From contig JAQGDQ010000302.1 of assembly GCA_030141605.1 (NCBI GenBank), forward strand, positions 1 to 64,000: DNA of 64,000 nucleotides, given 5' to 3'. The number at the start of each line of letters is the position of its first letter. Position 1 is the stretch's first letter. The notes beneath the pieces were generated by a model that worked only from the letters and a program-made list of their open reading frames with translations, did no database searches and had not been told where the DNA came from. Source of the stretch: Tubiluchus corallicola. Taxonomy: Eukaryota > Priapulida > Priapulimorpha > Priapulimorphida > Tubiluchidae. The translations under genes and the position numbers were made by a program. Shown here piece after piece: positions 26,401 to 37,277 of this stretch.

Positions 26401-28447
26401 ACGGTTTTTCACTTGATAGTGATGTGTAACGATAATCGCGGAAAAGTGGCACTGAACCACCGCAAATTGATAACAAGTTTTTCTATAAAGTGGCCCACAC
26501 AAAGATATTAAACAATAACAGTTACAATCGCATACGACTGCAAAATAGTAGCTCGTACTTGGCAAAATAGCCTGTTGCTCTCTGCATAATTCTTCTACCT
26601 GTGCGTTTTACTGGAGCATAGTTAGGCAATATGACACTCGTTCTATGAAAAGCGGCCAAGTTATTGTTATAGAAAAAAGTAAGTGCTATCGTGTGTTCCC
26701 TAATTCATGTGTTGTGTAGCAGTTCATTCTTTTGGTGTTCTTTCAGTTTCTTACCTTACCTTAAAGACCCTCTTTACTTAATAAATAAATGAGAAGCCCC
26801 ATTTTGAGCCTCTACGAGCACTAGAACTTCCACAACATTGACTTCTTGTAATCCTTGACTTCTTTATGGAAGCAGCCCGGTAGAACAAATTGCCACCATC
26901 TTAGCCTCTTGGTTCGGACCGTTTCTGTCAATTAAGTGGCATTTCTAAGACCCTGTTAGTGCAAAAGGAAAGCTACAAAAGGAAAATTCTCAGCAGTCAA
27001 TAAACTTATACATATTTTGACACCGTTTTTACTTTTTAGCCTTGGACTTTTTCCAATGATTAAGTGCCACTTTTGCAATGATTTTTAAATGTTGGTGTGG
27101 AATGGAAAACCACGAATAGAATTTTGGGTGTTGTTTTCTTTTCGGAATAATTACCTGCAGTTGACATTGAAGAGGACAATGACATCAGTTTGGTGGTGAA
27201 CACCACGACTTTAATTAGCCAGTAATCCAATTCTGGATACGGGACAGCTCTATTAGGCCCGTGTCACACAAAGCTGGGCATGGTTAGTAATGTATAAGCC
27301 GTAAGGAGCAAAAGTCACCTTACGAAAAACGAACGTATGGTAACCAATGGTTCCCCTCCCTCAGATAACTCATCTTTTGCCTTCCTCGGTTTGCCATCAG
27401 CCATACGCCACGGTAGGCTCCTCACAAGCGGCTCATAAGGCGCCTCATTGCGAAATGAATTTGGCCATTAATCTCATTTGCCATAAGGTCTTTTGGATCG
27501 TTGCTAACACGGAAATTAGCATGTTTCTGGCTTTTACAGTACACATTTCTTTAATATCATTTCATAACAGAACGGTCTCATAAACATTAAAAATAATTTT
27601 TAAGCATGACATTTTACTAGCAATATAATGTGATACGTGCAACGCCACAGAGTAAGGAGCATACCACGGATTGTGACGTACGCTTATGGAAGATGGAAGA
27701 CGCCTTATGGTTTACGGATTACGGATTATGGCTTGCTCTTTACTCCTTCTCTGTGTGACACGGGCCTTAAGACGAAATTGCCAAATGATACGGACCTTTG
27801 AATTAAGTAAAGTGCATGGATTCTTGGACCATTACTGACTCACTAATCTGTTAGTGCCTAAATATTTTACATATCAGTGAGATAATTTTGCAATATCAAG
27901 CACCGACTTTCGTTATCTGATTATTTCAAATCAGCTACTTTTGCTAATAATTTCACGGTATATCAATTATCATGCTGATTTGTAAATCCTGCTGGATCAG
28001 GTAGCTCCTTTATACAGTAGATGAGTCGGGCAAACAATTTACTGTTGGCATATTGTAAATAAGAATGGAATGGCTCAATTTTAGACAGCCATCGTACAAA
28101 GTCAGAGTTGGACGCCGAAGAACACATTTTATATATAAATATTATATAACGCTACAATAGTTAAAAATATGATGATACTAATTTATATTCCCAGAGTTAG
28201 GCAGCTCCATAATAATCCTCAAAGGGAACAAATACTTACATAAGATGAGTGCTGAAATTACGACCAGAAAAAACACGTCACCATTGGTTTTAAGCGTTTC
28301 AACGCTGTGCCATAACTTTACCACGTCCACTTCTGATGTATTCTGAATAACCTCCTCTGGGCTCTCCGTATAATTCGGCATATAAGCAAACATGGTGTTG
28401 ATCCTATCCGCCACACTAGAATCATTTAATACTGAGAGCAACACCAT
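11815..28447 (-). CDS. Ammonium transporter, AMT/MEP type, complete (498 aa, 10 exons)
   Basis: Integral membrane channel-like transporter for ammonium. Coding exons in transcript order: 28240-28447, 23063-23152, 21920-22147, 18670-18758, 17122-17256, 15787-15897, 14961-15083, 13875-14016, 13074-13168, 11815-12090. All junctions are GT-AG and the phases fit, giving 498 residues and a stop. Hallmarks: [12 protein letters not shown] (70-81); [11 protein letters not shown] with Phe146 at the pore-gate site; DYAGSGVVH with Asp206 and His214; GFLACNGG (262-269); [14 protein letters not shown] with His377. His214 and His377 match the twin pore histidines of AmtB. About eleven membrane segments are expected for the family. 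The C-terminal tail (about 430-498) is soluble and Gly-rich at its end. An in-frame stop lies upstream of the chosen ATG, and it is the first ATG after it. It belongs to the AMT clade, not the Rh clade. Confidence 0.96.
12091..13073 (-). other. Last intron of the ammonium transporter gene
   Basis: Bounded by the GTAAGT donor of exon 9 and the TTTTAG acceptor of exon 10. The sequence is AT-rich with no recognisable gene or repeat. Confidence 0.8.
14745..14782 (+). repeat. Possible LINE 3' tail (AATCT repeats)
   Basis: GTGTACTGAATTAA is followed by about four AATCT units. Many CR1-like LINEs end in such short tandem units, but no reverse-transcriptase remnant was found just upstream. A similar run (TTAGATTAGATTAG) lies at 29003-29032 in the opposite orientation. 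Confidence 0.35.
16021..16215 (+). repeat. GGT/GGC trinucleotide-rich low-complexity tract
   Basis: About 195 bp of imperfect GGT, GGC and AGT triplets inside an intron of the transporter gene. The proline-rich and valine-rich frames across it are compositional. Confidence 0.95.
18878..19020. repeat. Hairpin: exact 22-bp inverted repeat with 99-bp loop
   Basis: Arms at 18878-18899 and 18999-19020 are exact reverse complements (core AGAATTCATCATGCTG). The structure opens copy 1 of the 615-bp tandem duplication. In copy 2 the left arm is shorter and has one mismatch, so the complete hairpin exists only once. Confidence 0.8.
18884..20112. repeat. 615-bp tandem duplication, two copies
   Basis: Copy 1 starts at 18884 and copy 2 at 19499; copy 2 ends near 20112. 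The copies are nearly identical over most of their length, with small indels and a patch of difference near 19150 and 19760. It lies in the intron between transporter exons 3 and 4, only about 125 bp from exon 4, and does not duplicate coding sequence. Confidence 0.93.
20657..21063. mobile_element. hAT-type MITE (407 bp)
   Basis: The ends are perfect 13-bp inverted repeats, TAGGGGTGAGCAT and ATGCTCACCCCTA. They are flanked by 8-bp near-identical target duplications, GTTCTTAA (20649-20656) and ATTCTTAA (21064-21071). The interior near both ends is rich in TTCGAA words. No transposase frame is present. A related copy begins at 48867. Confidence 0.88.
23229..23325. repeat. Degenerate GGTAA/GGTTAG-like short repeats
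   Basis: Imperfect repeats of GGTAAG, GGTTAGG and GGCAAAG words over about 95 bp in the first intron of the transporter gene. The array is too diverged to assign to a class. Confidence 0.45.
23441..23476. repeat. (TA)n microsatellite
   Basis: About 36 bp of alternating TA in the first intron of the transporter gene. Confidence 0.9.
25270..25372 (+). repeat. 5S-rRNA-like element (SINE or pseudogene)
   Basis: The core TTAAGCAATGCTGGGCCCGG, then CAGTAAATGGACGGGTGACCGTC and GAAATAC, lines up in order and spacing with the internal promoter region of eukaryotic 5S rRNA (AAGCTAAGCAGGGTCGGGC, TTGGATGGGAGACC, GGAATACC). The first half and the 3' end do not form a proper 5S gene. A 5S-derived SINE head or a decayed 5S pseudogene fits. 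It sits in the first intron of the transporter gene. Confidence 0.55.
25670..25908. repeat. Possible MITE with imperfect inverted ends
   Basis: GTTCAGACTAG near 25675 and its reverse complement CTAGTCTGAAC near 25843 form an internal inverted repeat, and TACGGCG/CGCCGTA words lie at the outer ends. The motif GCGAGTT recurs four times inside. No clear target duplication was found, so the class is uncertain. Confidence 0.35.
27256..27766. mobile_element. PIF/Harbinger-type MITE (511 bp)
   Basis: Inverted ends begin GGCCCGTGTCACACA and match in 17 of 18 positions (27256-27273 and 27749-27766). Both ends are flanked by TTA (27253-27255 and 27767-27769), the typical 3-bp Harbinger target. The interior has several CCGTAA and CCATAAGG words and no transposase frame. 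It lies in the first intron of the transporter gene. Confidence 0.85.
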
Positions 28448-30300
28448 CCTCGCAGCTCTTATACTGCGTACGACGCAACACTAAAAGTTGTACATACCTG
28501 GGTTGTGTGTGCGTCAACTTTGCCAAGTATACCGAAGTGTACCCCAGGGTCAATCATGCATGCTTCGCAAACCGTGTGCGAGTCCGGGCATTTAAGTTCG
28601 TCTTGTAGGATAAACAAGTGGAATCATTTATTAAGGGAGACGTGACAGTTTTGACTTTAAAGTTTAGCCGTAGGTCAGATGTCTGTCTGTTTGCACATTT
28701 TTTGCGTTTTCTCACCAGCAATTTCAACGTTTTTTTTCTTGGTGTGACGTGTTAAGTACCCGCTGGAGAGACCGTGCAAAGAATATTTTATTATAACATC
28801 TGAACATAAATTAATTAAAAAACACTATGTTTCAGCGTGACAGCTGGGGCTTAAAGGCCTCTCTGTAAAAGGAGGTTCGCTTCAACAAAATCGCGCCCTC
28901 TTGCAACTATGACGAATACATGAATCATTATTATAATAGTGACGAAATTTTACTTTTAATATTGACTATGATGACCATTACAGTGATAACTAGGAATGTT
29001 TAGATTAGGTTAGATTAGATTAGATTAGTTAGATCATGTTTATTTAGCCTGATAAAGATATCAAGACTTAACAGGTTTTACTTTTAAAACATGAAGAGTT
29101 TAACAGGTTTTACTTTAAAAAATCAAGACTTTAACAGGTTGTTCCTTTAAAAAAATTAAAAAAACAAATTTAACAATAGGCAAAATTTCAAATACGATAC
29201 AATACAATGCAATGAAACACAACGCAAAACAACACAACACAGCAAAACGAAACACAACATAGCACAGCACTTAACAATACAAGTACGTCAAGTAGTCTTA
29301 TTGCAGCTAAGTTAGATACTACCTAATTGTAAGCTTATAAGATGCTGATATTCAAACTGGCAAAAATAATTATTCTGTTATAAATTTGTAAAAGCTGTAC
29401 TATACATTGTAAATTTTGGCAAGTGATATGACGTCCAAGCTGGCTGAAATACACACCACTAATGGTTAGTGGTGTATACACAAACGCAATTTGTTATTTC
29501 AACATTTGCTAAAAGGAATACGTTTCTATAGTTTGCACTTTCCGTTTCGGGTATTTGTATTCATAGAGACTCGCAAAATAAGTGCAGTGATTCAATTTCT
29601 CCGAATAGCCGTTGTATACTTGTAAAATTCTGGTGAAATATTTTTGTAAATTCGGGTGAAATATTTTTGTAAATTCAGAAAACATTTCAGAAATTTTGCA
29701 CAAAACCTGCACATTCGGCCAAGCCAAACTGTATAAGAGTTTCCTGCTTCAATAAAAATTCAATCTCTAGATGATCTTTTGAAAAAATAAACCACGGCAG
29801 ATGAACCAGTTGCTTGATGTACAAGTGGTCGAGAATGATGAAGCCTTGCAGAAATAGGCAAGCAAATCATGTACAAGTAAATAAATGCCTACATAAAAAA
29901 TATGGCCACGACTGACGTCAGTTTCGGACTCTTGAAGGGAGGTCAGCGAGCGTCTGCCTGTGCGGTCCACAATTAGTTGGTCATTTTTTCATGTTTCTGT
30001 AAATTCTCTGATAAAAACCGATATAGAGCTATAAAGGGCTAGCGAATTTGAAACGCTAGCTGCGAATGACTTCGAAGAGGCTTTTGAAAATTAACTGACT
30101 TCTATAACGAACATTCGGGATATTATCTTATGGACAAAGAGTGAGAAAAATCGCTCACACTTTCGACAGGTAAACGCGTCTAGAATTTAGGTCATGTATA
30201 ATATATAGTGAATTGGAAACACTAGCTATGAATAACCTCAGTTTTAAATTTTTGAATCAACTACGAGAGGTTCTGTAGCAATATATTGTACCCTGAACAT
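28448..30300. other. Region upstream of the ammonium transporter
   Basis: This holds the presumed transporter promoter, which I could not locate. Minus-strand 28498-28600 has a short open frame ending in a good donor (CAG-GTATGT), possibly part of a 5' exon. Positions 29003-29032 carry TTAGATTAGATTAG repeats and 29195-29285 an ACAAC-rich low-complexity run. No other gene was seen. Confidence 0.4.
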
Positions 30301-30474
30301 TACTATATAGTTGTAATTGAGAACAAGTTGTAAAGGGATTCATTGGCAATGGTTAGTGCACAATGTCTGTTTGAAATAGGAATTTCAGAGCGTTAGCTCT
30401 GGTCTTGAAAAAAACCGGTCAGTCCGCCACATTTTTTCCAACTTTTTGACTCCAAATGAGTTGAAATAGGCGTA

Positions 30475-31090
30475 AGTTCAAAAGTATTTATCAAATTGAG
30501 TTGAAAATGGCGTGTTGATTAGACAGCATGACCTTGGTTCAAGGCACAAAAGTTGTCACACTAGTTCGTTAATTAGTTAGAGATGTTTAATTCAATAATT
30601 TTAAATTGATTCACTTCCAAAAATATTTATCCAATTGGAATTTGTTACGATGATTAGCTAGGATTTTCTTTGTTCAAAAAACCAAAAATTTGTAGCAATT
30701 CCTTAATTAGTTAAAATATAAAGCTGTTTAATTTACTAAATTTATACTTATTTAAAGTGCATTTTCTCATGATTTAATTGAGTTGAAATTTGATAGAAGT
30801 TTAGCTAACATGTCCTTATTGAAAAAAAACGTACTGTAGCAATTTACTAATCAGTCAGTTAATCAGAACATTTTAATTCTAAACTGATTTAAATTGCATG
30901 TTCTCATCTAATTGAGTTGAAATTTGCAAGTGATTAGCTAGGATGTCGTTGGTTAAAAAAATGTAGCAATTCGTTAATTAGTCGATTAATTAGAATTGTC
31001 TGATTCTTTTCACATTGGTTTGAAAGTAGAAATTTGGTGCGATGACTAGATGTTGGCGCGAAATAAAAAAACTTGTAGCAATGCGAGAGT
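30475..31090. repeat. Four to five diverged tandem repeats of about 140 bp
   Basis: Recurrent anchors are ATTGAGTTGAAAT, GATTAGCTAGGAT, TTGTAGCAATT and TTAATTAGT. The GAGTTGAAAT-type anchors lie near 30495, 30632, 30778 and 30912, and a weaker one near 31018. The units are strongly diverged, AT-rich and non-coding. Confidence 0.65.
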
Positions 31091-31475
31091 GACCTAGATT
31101 TATTTCCTGTTATTTTGAACGTCTTCAAGTTGCATTTTTGAGGATGAATGTGAAAAGATGTACAAAACGTTGATGTTGTCAATGACGCTGGGGGTATTAA
31201 ATCTTTAGATTTTTGCGGCAAGTTGTAAACTAGCTTCATTATAATAAAGATTCGAAACTGCTCATTATTGTGTGGAGATTATGTGCAATGTTTTAATATT
31301 TAATATACTTTTATAATATTTATAGATAAAGCACCACAGAATTTACATAGCTAAAAAATTATGTCAAACGTTTCGACAGAGCTACTGCTGTTATCATCAG
31401 TGATAAATTTTTACAAACATACAACCAGTTTATAAGCAGAGCCCACAGTATATCATGCACTAATAATGTATTTAA

Positions 31476-31919
31476 CCCTTTCAGTCCCAAATTATTTTTT
31501 TAATAAGAAAAATTTTTTTGGCTTGGTTGTTCAGTATGTCCATCTTGTTCACACATAATAATAATTTTTTTATACATGTGCCCGCGTGCTAAATATAGCT
31601 TGTATCCCACGGGATACACTGGGATTCATAAAATGTGCTTCATTTTGCAACTGCTGATAATTTTTTAAAGTATCTAAGACATTTAGTATGCATGCTATGC
31701 TGATCTGTACAAAGTCATCTCTAAAGTACTGTACCTTGCGCAGTTTTTTATGCTATGTAGATTTTCTAGTTTGCCATTTTATCGCCATTTTTAGTCTATT
31801 TATTCGCTTAAATCAAAATAACTATTAACAGATCAAATAACTGTCAGTTTTAAAATTTTATTAATTTTAAAGGCAGAAAATATTCTCGTATCCCAGGGGA
31901 TACAACGGGCATGAAAGGG
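31476..31919. mobile_element. piggyBac-type MITE (444 bp)
   Basis: The element is flanked on both sides by TTAA (31472-31475 and 31920-31923), the invariant piggyBac target. The ends are CCCTTTCAGTCCC and GGGCATGAAAGGG, matching in 11 of 13 positions. Each half also carries a small palindrome of the GTATCCC..GGGATAC type, a common subterminal motif in such elements. There is no transposase frame. Confidence 0.87.
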
Positions 31920-33050
31920 TTAACAGAAGCCAAATAGGTAATGAGCAAACAGACCAGTAGAGAAAGAAATTGATACAGCAACAAATAGTTAAGTGTTTGA
32001 GAATAAAGCTAAACAGATTGAACTGCTTTGTACATTAACAGAAGGCTTATTAGGGTACATAGATAAAGTTTCTTTTATTAATAAGATCCAGTTATTTGTA
32101 GCTCTGGTCACAATGCTGAAATTATTAAAATCACGTTTACAAATATGCTCATTATTGCTGGACTGAGGAGAATTTTTTAATTTTTTGCCAGTTCTAATGA
32201 CTAGAATTAAAAAATGATACATTATAAAACCTATAAATGTTTTTAAGCGCCAGTAATAAAAAAATTGACGTTTATAATAATATTATGGTCGCTCCGAAAA
32301 AATTTCCTTGCGTGAATATTATTTTTTAGATGTGCTCTTGACATACACAACACAGGTACCACTTGAACAGTTTTCCTTGAATAAGTAGCCGCATAAGATG
32401 ATGAAGCTTAGATAACAAACTTTTATGGATGAAAGATAAAATTGTGACATTCACAAGTAAAGTATATTCTATAATAACTAATACAACAATCAAAAGCAGC
32501 TTCAGAAAATGAAAATTCTACAAAAAGCTGTTCAGTGGCGGCTCTAGGTAGTTTGACACTCTAGACAAAGTAATTCAGCGCCTCCTCCTCAAGCCCTTTT
32601 CTGTCGTCACCGGCTTACCACCAAGATTGAATGTTTGTTATAGATAATGTAGTGTTACCCATATGTTAGGCTTATACATATCTTACACATGTATACTGAA
32701 ATGGATGTGCTTGAAAAGAAGAGAGGCTCATGTCACAGTGAGGTCGCACAGTAAAATGCCTCCGAGAAATTCCTTGCGGCATCCTCACGAAATTTCGTTT
32801 TCTATGACGCATTTCACAGTGAAGACGCGCGGCAAAATTCTTTGTGCAATCCTCATGAGTAATTCTGCCGCCGGCTAAAAACTATGCGTCAAAAATTTTT
32901 GAAACCCTAACTCCTCTTTTTCACATCACTTTCACAACCATAACTATAGTCTAATTGCAAATACTTAGCAAATATGTTTGCTGTATAATATCTGCCAGGA
33001 CTCCTGAAGGCTTCGATTTCGTATAAATTTATATATCTACAAGAATTAGA

Positions 33051-33901
33051 CAGAGGCGTATCGACAGGGCCTATTTCAGCCTAAGCGAGGCCCGGGGAAG
33101 TGGGACGTGTGAGGCCTCCTCGGGGGGGGGGGGGTAGAAGCGCCGGGGGCGGGCGCCACCAGGGTTGGCGCCCAGAAAATTTTTGAACTGCTAGAACGCC
33201 GGAGAAGCATTTTCGAAGAGAAAATATGGAGTTATACAGTTGTTAAAGGAAAGAACAATTGAAAGAAAAACTGCTTTATTCTAAAGACCAGTCCTTAATA
33301 CTTGTCAATACTGGCAAATGGCGCTCGTGCGGCAAGAGAGAGAGAGAGGGGGAGAGAGGAGGCAGTATGTTTGCATAAAGCAAAAAAATGTTACCTTGGC
33401 GCGAGGCCCCCTGGAGGGTGAGGCCCCGGGGAAGTATAACCACCCCCCCCCCCACCCCCCTGAAATAGGCCCTGCGTATCGACGCTTTACGACACCCCAG
33501 GCTGATAGTTCTGTCCCGCCCTACTCTATTGTGAATTTATGGTTGTTTATGTAATAAGGAGATATTAAAAAATTACTTGTGGCGTACTAGAAACGCTATT
33601 AATCTAGTTTCTGCATAGTCATTATTAATTACATGTCTTTATATTCAGAGCGCTTATATTCAAGCAGGCAGAGCAACTGCTTGTTGTGAAAATACCTTGC
33701 ACCTGTTCATTAAGTGGCATATATATAAAAGCTGCCAACAGTAACTGCCTGTGGTATGTTATAAAATGCGCCCTTTACATGAATATGAATAAGTATATGC
33801 ATTTTCCGAGGAGAATAAGAATTTTTTACAAAATGTGACGCCTCTCAAATTTTGGCGCCCTAGGCTATAGCCTAGTTAGCCTATTGGCGAATACGGCTCT
33901 G
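33051..33901. mobile_element. Middle hAT-like element of the nest
   Basis: The left end is CAGAGGCGTATCGAC and the right end, read in reverse, CAGAGCCGTATTCGCC. The flanks are GAATTAGA (33043-33050) and GAATTAGG (33902-33909), 7 of 8 identical. It lies within the element at 32533-34277 and is itself interrupted near its left end by the MITE at 33065. Confidence 0.7.
33065..33474. mobile_element. Innermost hAT MITE of the nest (410 bp)
   Basis: Perfect 15-bp inverted ends CAGGGCCTATTTCAG (33065-33079) and CTGAAATAGGCCCTG (33460-33474) are flanked by an exact 8-bp duplication CGTATCGA (33057-33064 and 33475-33482). The interior is GC-rich with long G and C runs. It is inserted into the terminal sequence of the middle element and, having the cleanest ends, is the youngest. 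Confidence 0.92.
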
Positions 33902-34656
33902 GAATTAGGTAAATGCCGAACATAAGAAACTTTTTTATTAAGGGAAGGATCTGCTGTTGTTAATAATTAATTTGCTCAGGAGTTGCTTTATAAACTATGT
34001 ATAATAAAAACTATAGGCAAAATTAGGGTAACACGTCAGTAGTGTCAGCCTGAAATATCATAACTCACGGTCTTATAGGAAGCCACTAAAAATAAAATGT
34101 GGAAGTAGAAAATGTTTCGTTACGGGAAGACAGCTCGGTGGTAGCGTGGATGAATTATACGCTTTAGGACTTTCGGGCACGAAAATAATGCTAGAATTTG
34201 GCGCCACTCCCCCTCCCCGTTCAAAATTTGGCGCCCTAGGCAACTGTTAGTTTGCCTAGTGGTTAAACCGGCCCTTGAAGATGTTCCAATAAAGCTGTAG
34301 TAGCATTTCAGGTAAATACTACCAACTGTTTTTCACAGTTGAACAATTAGCCTATAATTGGTTTCAAAAACTATAAGGTTGCGTAGTCAAGAATTCATTA
34401 AGAACATTTTACTTTAATTAATCGTAACTAATTAACAGCAAAACACCTTACGGTATCTCAAATAGTATAGGATTCACCTTATCTTTTCTCTTACTTAACT
34501 CATCTTATCTTAAACTTTATGAACGTAAATTATATCAACTGTTCTGCGGATTTATGTGAAACAATTTTCGATGCCGTTCAGGGTCATATGCTACGTCACA
34601 GCGCATGTGCACCAGTTACTAACTTTAAAAAATGTTTATATTTATACCGTCAGCTG

Positions 34657-35058
34657 ATACAAATACACACTTGAAACACACTCAAAAAGTCACACGTAAC
34701 GTCAGCTACACACAATCGACATAAACATCATTTTGAGAGCGGTTTCTATAGTATCAAAAGCAGGCTTATTGTTTAACATTTAGTTTCTACAAATGGATTA
34801 GCACAGATAAGCATGTGTTTAGACCACTCAAAAATAGTTTTCAGAGTAATTATTCTAATACAAATACACACTTGAAACACACTCAAAAAGTCACGCGTAA
34901 CGTCAGCTACACACAATCCACATAAACCTCATTTTGAGAGCGGTTTCTATAGTATCAAAAGCAGGCTTATTGTTTAACATTTAGTCTCTACAAATGGATT
35001 AGCACAGATAAGCATGTGTTTAGACCACTCAAAAATAGTTTTCAGAGTAATTATTCAA
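34657..35058. repeat. 201-bp tandem duplication, two copies
   Basis: Copies start at 34657 and 34858 (ATACAAATACACACTTGAAA). They are nearly identical, with only a few substitutions, for instance CACACGTAACG against CACGCGTAACG. This is a recent duplication in intergenic DNA. Confidence 0.95.
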
Positions 35059-35859
35059 AACAACACGTGATGTGCAGTTAATTAACTACATTTCATTAAG
35101 ACGCGTGTGCTTATAAGTAAAATAGTTTCATGCTTTATATATGTAATGTTAGGCTTATGTGTTCTATCAGTTGATCCATTGATTAATATTATTACAATAT
35201 TTTCCTCATTTTAACAAGTTTACCTTTATTTATGATAATACAACATACTTAAGCAAAATTAAAATATTTGAGCTCACTAATGAACACTTTTCAACATTTA
35301 TTGTTACTGAATTCATTACATTTTAATTGCTATAAAAAGTTTACTGCCAGTTTTTATCCCACAATGTCTATGAACGTACATTTTTCTGGAATTCCTGACC
35401 AGTCTATGAACATTACTAACATTTATAGTTAATTTGTTTGAGAAATAGACGCAGTTTATACAGACAGTGTCTACAAACTAACCTGAATTTTAAGCCTGAG
35501 AGTGTAATATTTTGTCATACTACAAACAAGTTTCTGCTAACAACCATAATAAATTAGAACAACAGTCAAACTTTACCAAATGCACTGTAATACTAGAATT
35601 CAAACGCAAGTCATAAATAAGTTAACTAAATACAGAACTGATGACATACAAGCATGATAAAAGAAGTACATAATAGTTTTTCTTTGGTTAAATCTGCTAA
35701 ACCTCCGAGAGAAAGGTTTACATAACATAATGAGCAATGCGTAGGTATACGTTTGATACATGGTAATACACAAATATATGCAAAGTTTAAAAAGTAGTTA
35801 CCGTAACTTTCAATTTGTTTAGTGTATTTACAGTACAGCATTAATAATTTGTTGAACAT

Positions 35860-36287
35860 GGAGCACCTGTGTGGTCCCCTATTAGAGTGGCTGACATAAA
35901 AATGTTAGAGAAGGTCCAAAGGCGTGCAACTGAGATGCTTCGACATAAAAAGTACACCCAAAGATTGCAAGAGCTTAAACTTTCAACACTTATATACCGA
36001 CGAATTAAGCGTAATGTGATAAATATTCATAACGGTATAGCAAATGCAAACTTTGATTTATTCGTCACTTTTGTGACAAGACATTCATTCCCATAACACT
36101 CATGGAGACAGTCTTTAACTGTATAGAACATCAAGGATTCACAGCAGTATGGACTTGTGTATTTCTTTTGCTATGAGGTGTATTAATGTATGGAATCGAT
36201 TGCCATACCATGTAGTTTCAGCAGCTACTGTAAGCTCATTCAAGAATAGACTAGACAGTCATATGGTTAATATTATGAACATTTAGT
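35860..36287 (+). pseudogene. LINE (CR1/jockey-like) reverse-transcriptase C-terminal remnant
   Basis: The plus strand encodes GAPVWSP, then DIKMLEKVQRRATEM, LQELKLSTLIYRRIKRN, and after frame breaks CINVWNRLPYHVVSAATVSSFKNRLDSHM-type sequence ending in a stop near 36286. These are the standard motifs of the region after the reverse-transcriptase core in CR1/jockey-like LINEs. Frameshifts and stops between 36060 and 36180 show a dead, 5'-truncated copy. Confidence 0.88.
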
Positions 36288-37277
36288 GTGACAAACCTGT
36301 TTGCAATGACAGGAATTTAATACACAGTTTTGAAAGATATCTAGGCCCACCTGATCAAATAATGAATTTGTGATTAATTGCAACTGAAATGCTAATTATC
36401 ATGACGTGAGACTTAAGATTTTTATATGTCCCACTGTAAAATTTTCAAAATTTTGTTACACATTGTTTTTTATCTTCTGTTTTTATTCTATGGATTTAAC
36501 CCCCCCCCCCTCTCCTCTCTTTCTCACTAATTCTGGCATTTGACGTTAGCTCTGATAAGTTGTTCCAGGATTATTTTACCTGGCCAAAAAGACACACTCA
36601 TTGAAAGACAGATCAGCATCAGAACTCAGATGCAAAATCTAAATAACAAAGAAGCTGGTACTATGAGCTGTCTCAAAGTGCCATCCCAGGACTTTCAAAA
36701 CTTACTGATACTGTCTTCCAGATATACAAAGCAATACTTTGGTACTCACATATTCGTATCTAAAATATCGAATAGCTTTGAGAAGCTATGCAGTCAGGAC
36801 ACAGAAGATGCTTCCACATTCTAAAGTGTCATATAAAAAGGCAGTCACAAATTGACAGCATTCAAATTAATGGTTATTATTCAAATTATTCTAGCTGGCT
36901 ATACTAGTTACTTTGATGACGAACAGTGTCTGCTATCAGGATGTACACACTACTATCAGCAGCCATTGTTTTCCTTCTTTTTTTGTAACTAAGGTCTCTC
37001 CAAAAACAAATCAGCAGCAGCTACGCTGTCATAATTTCTATTCTTAGAATAAATGGGAAGCCCCAATTGGGGCACGTAATCCGTTGATTATAAAAGAACA
37101 GTATAATTAGAAAATGAGCAGCAGCTTCTAAAGATTAAAATTTAGAAACTCCAAAAGGGAGTTTTTGTACAATCAAATACATGAATGATTTAGTTTCCTA
37201 GTGTTAAAGAATCTCTGCATGATCATTTTAGTATTGGTGAATCTCATAATGGAATTTTGACACTCAAATAAAATGCT

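Larger units (their letters stand above)
32533..34277. mobile_element. Outer hAT-like element of a three-level nest
   Basis: The left end is CAGTGGCGGCTCTAGG and the right end is related but diverged (CCGGCCCTTG). They are flanked by 8-bp AAGCTGTT (32525-32532) and AAGATGTT (34278-34285), 7 of 8 identical. Subterminal GGCGCCCTAGGC-type words are typical of this hAT group. Two younger elements lie inside it. No transposase frame is seen. Confidence 0.6.

Noticed and set aside
28459-28466. TATAAGAG as transporter TATA box
   Set aside because: Only 12 bases from the ATG; too close for a normal core promoter.
33318-33554. Arg/Gly/Pro-rich plus-strand frame
   Set aside because: It lies across a GC-rich hAT MITE and its target site; not a gene.
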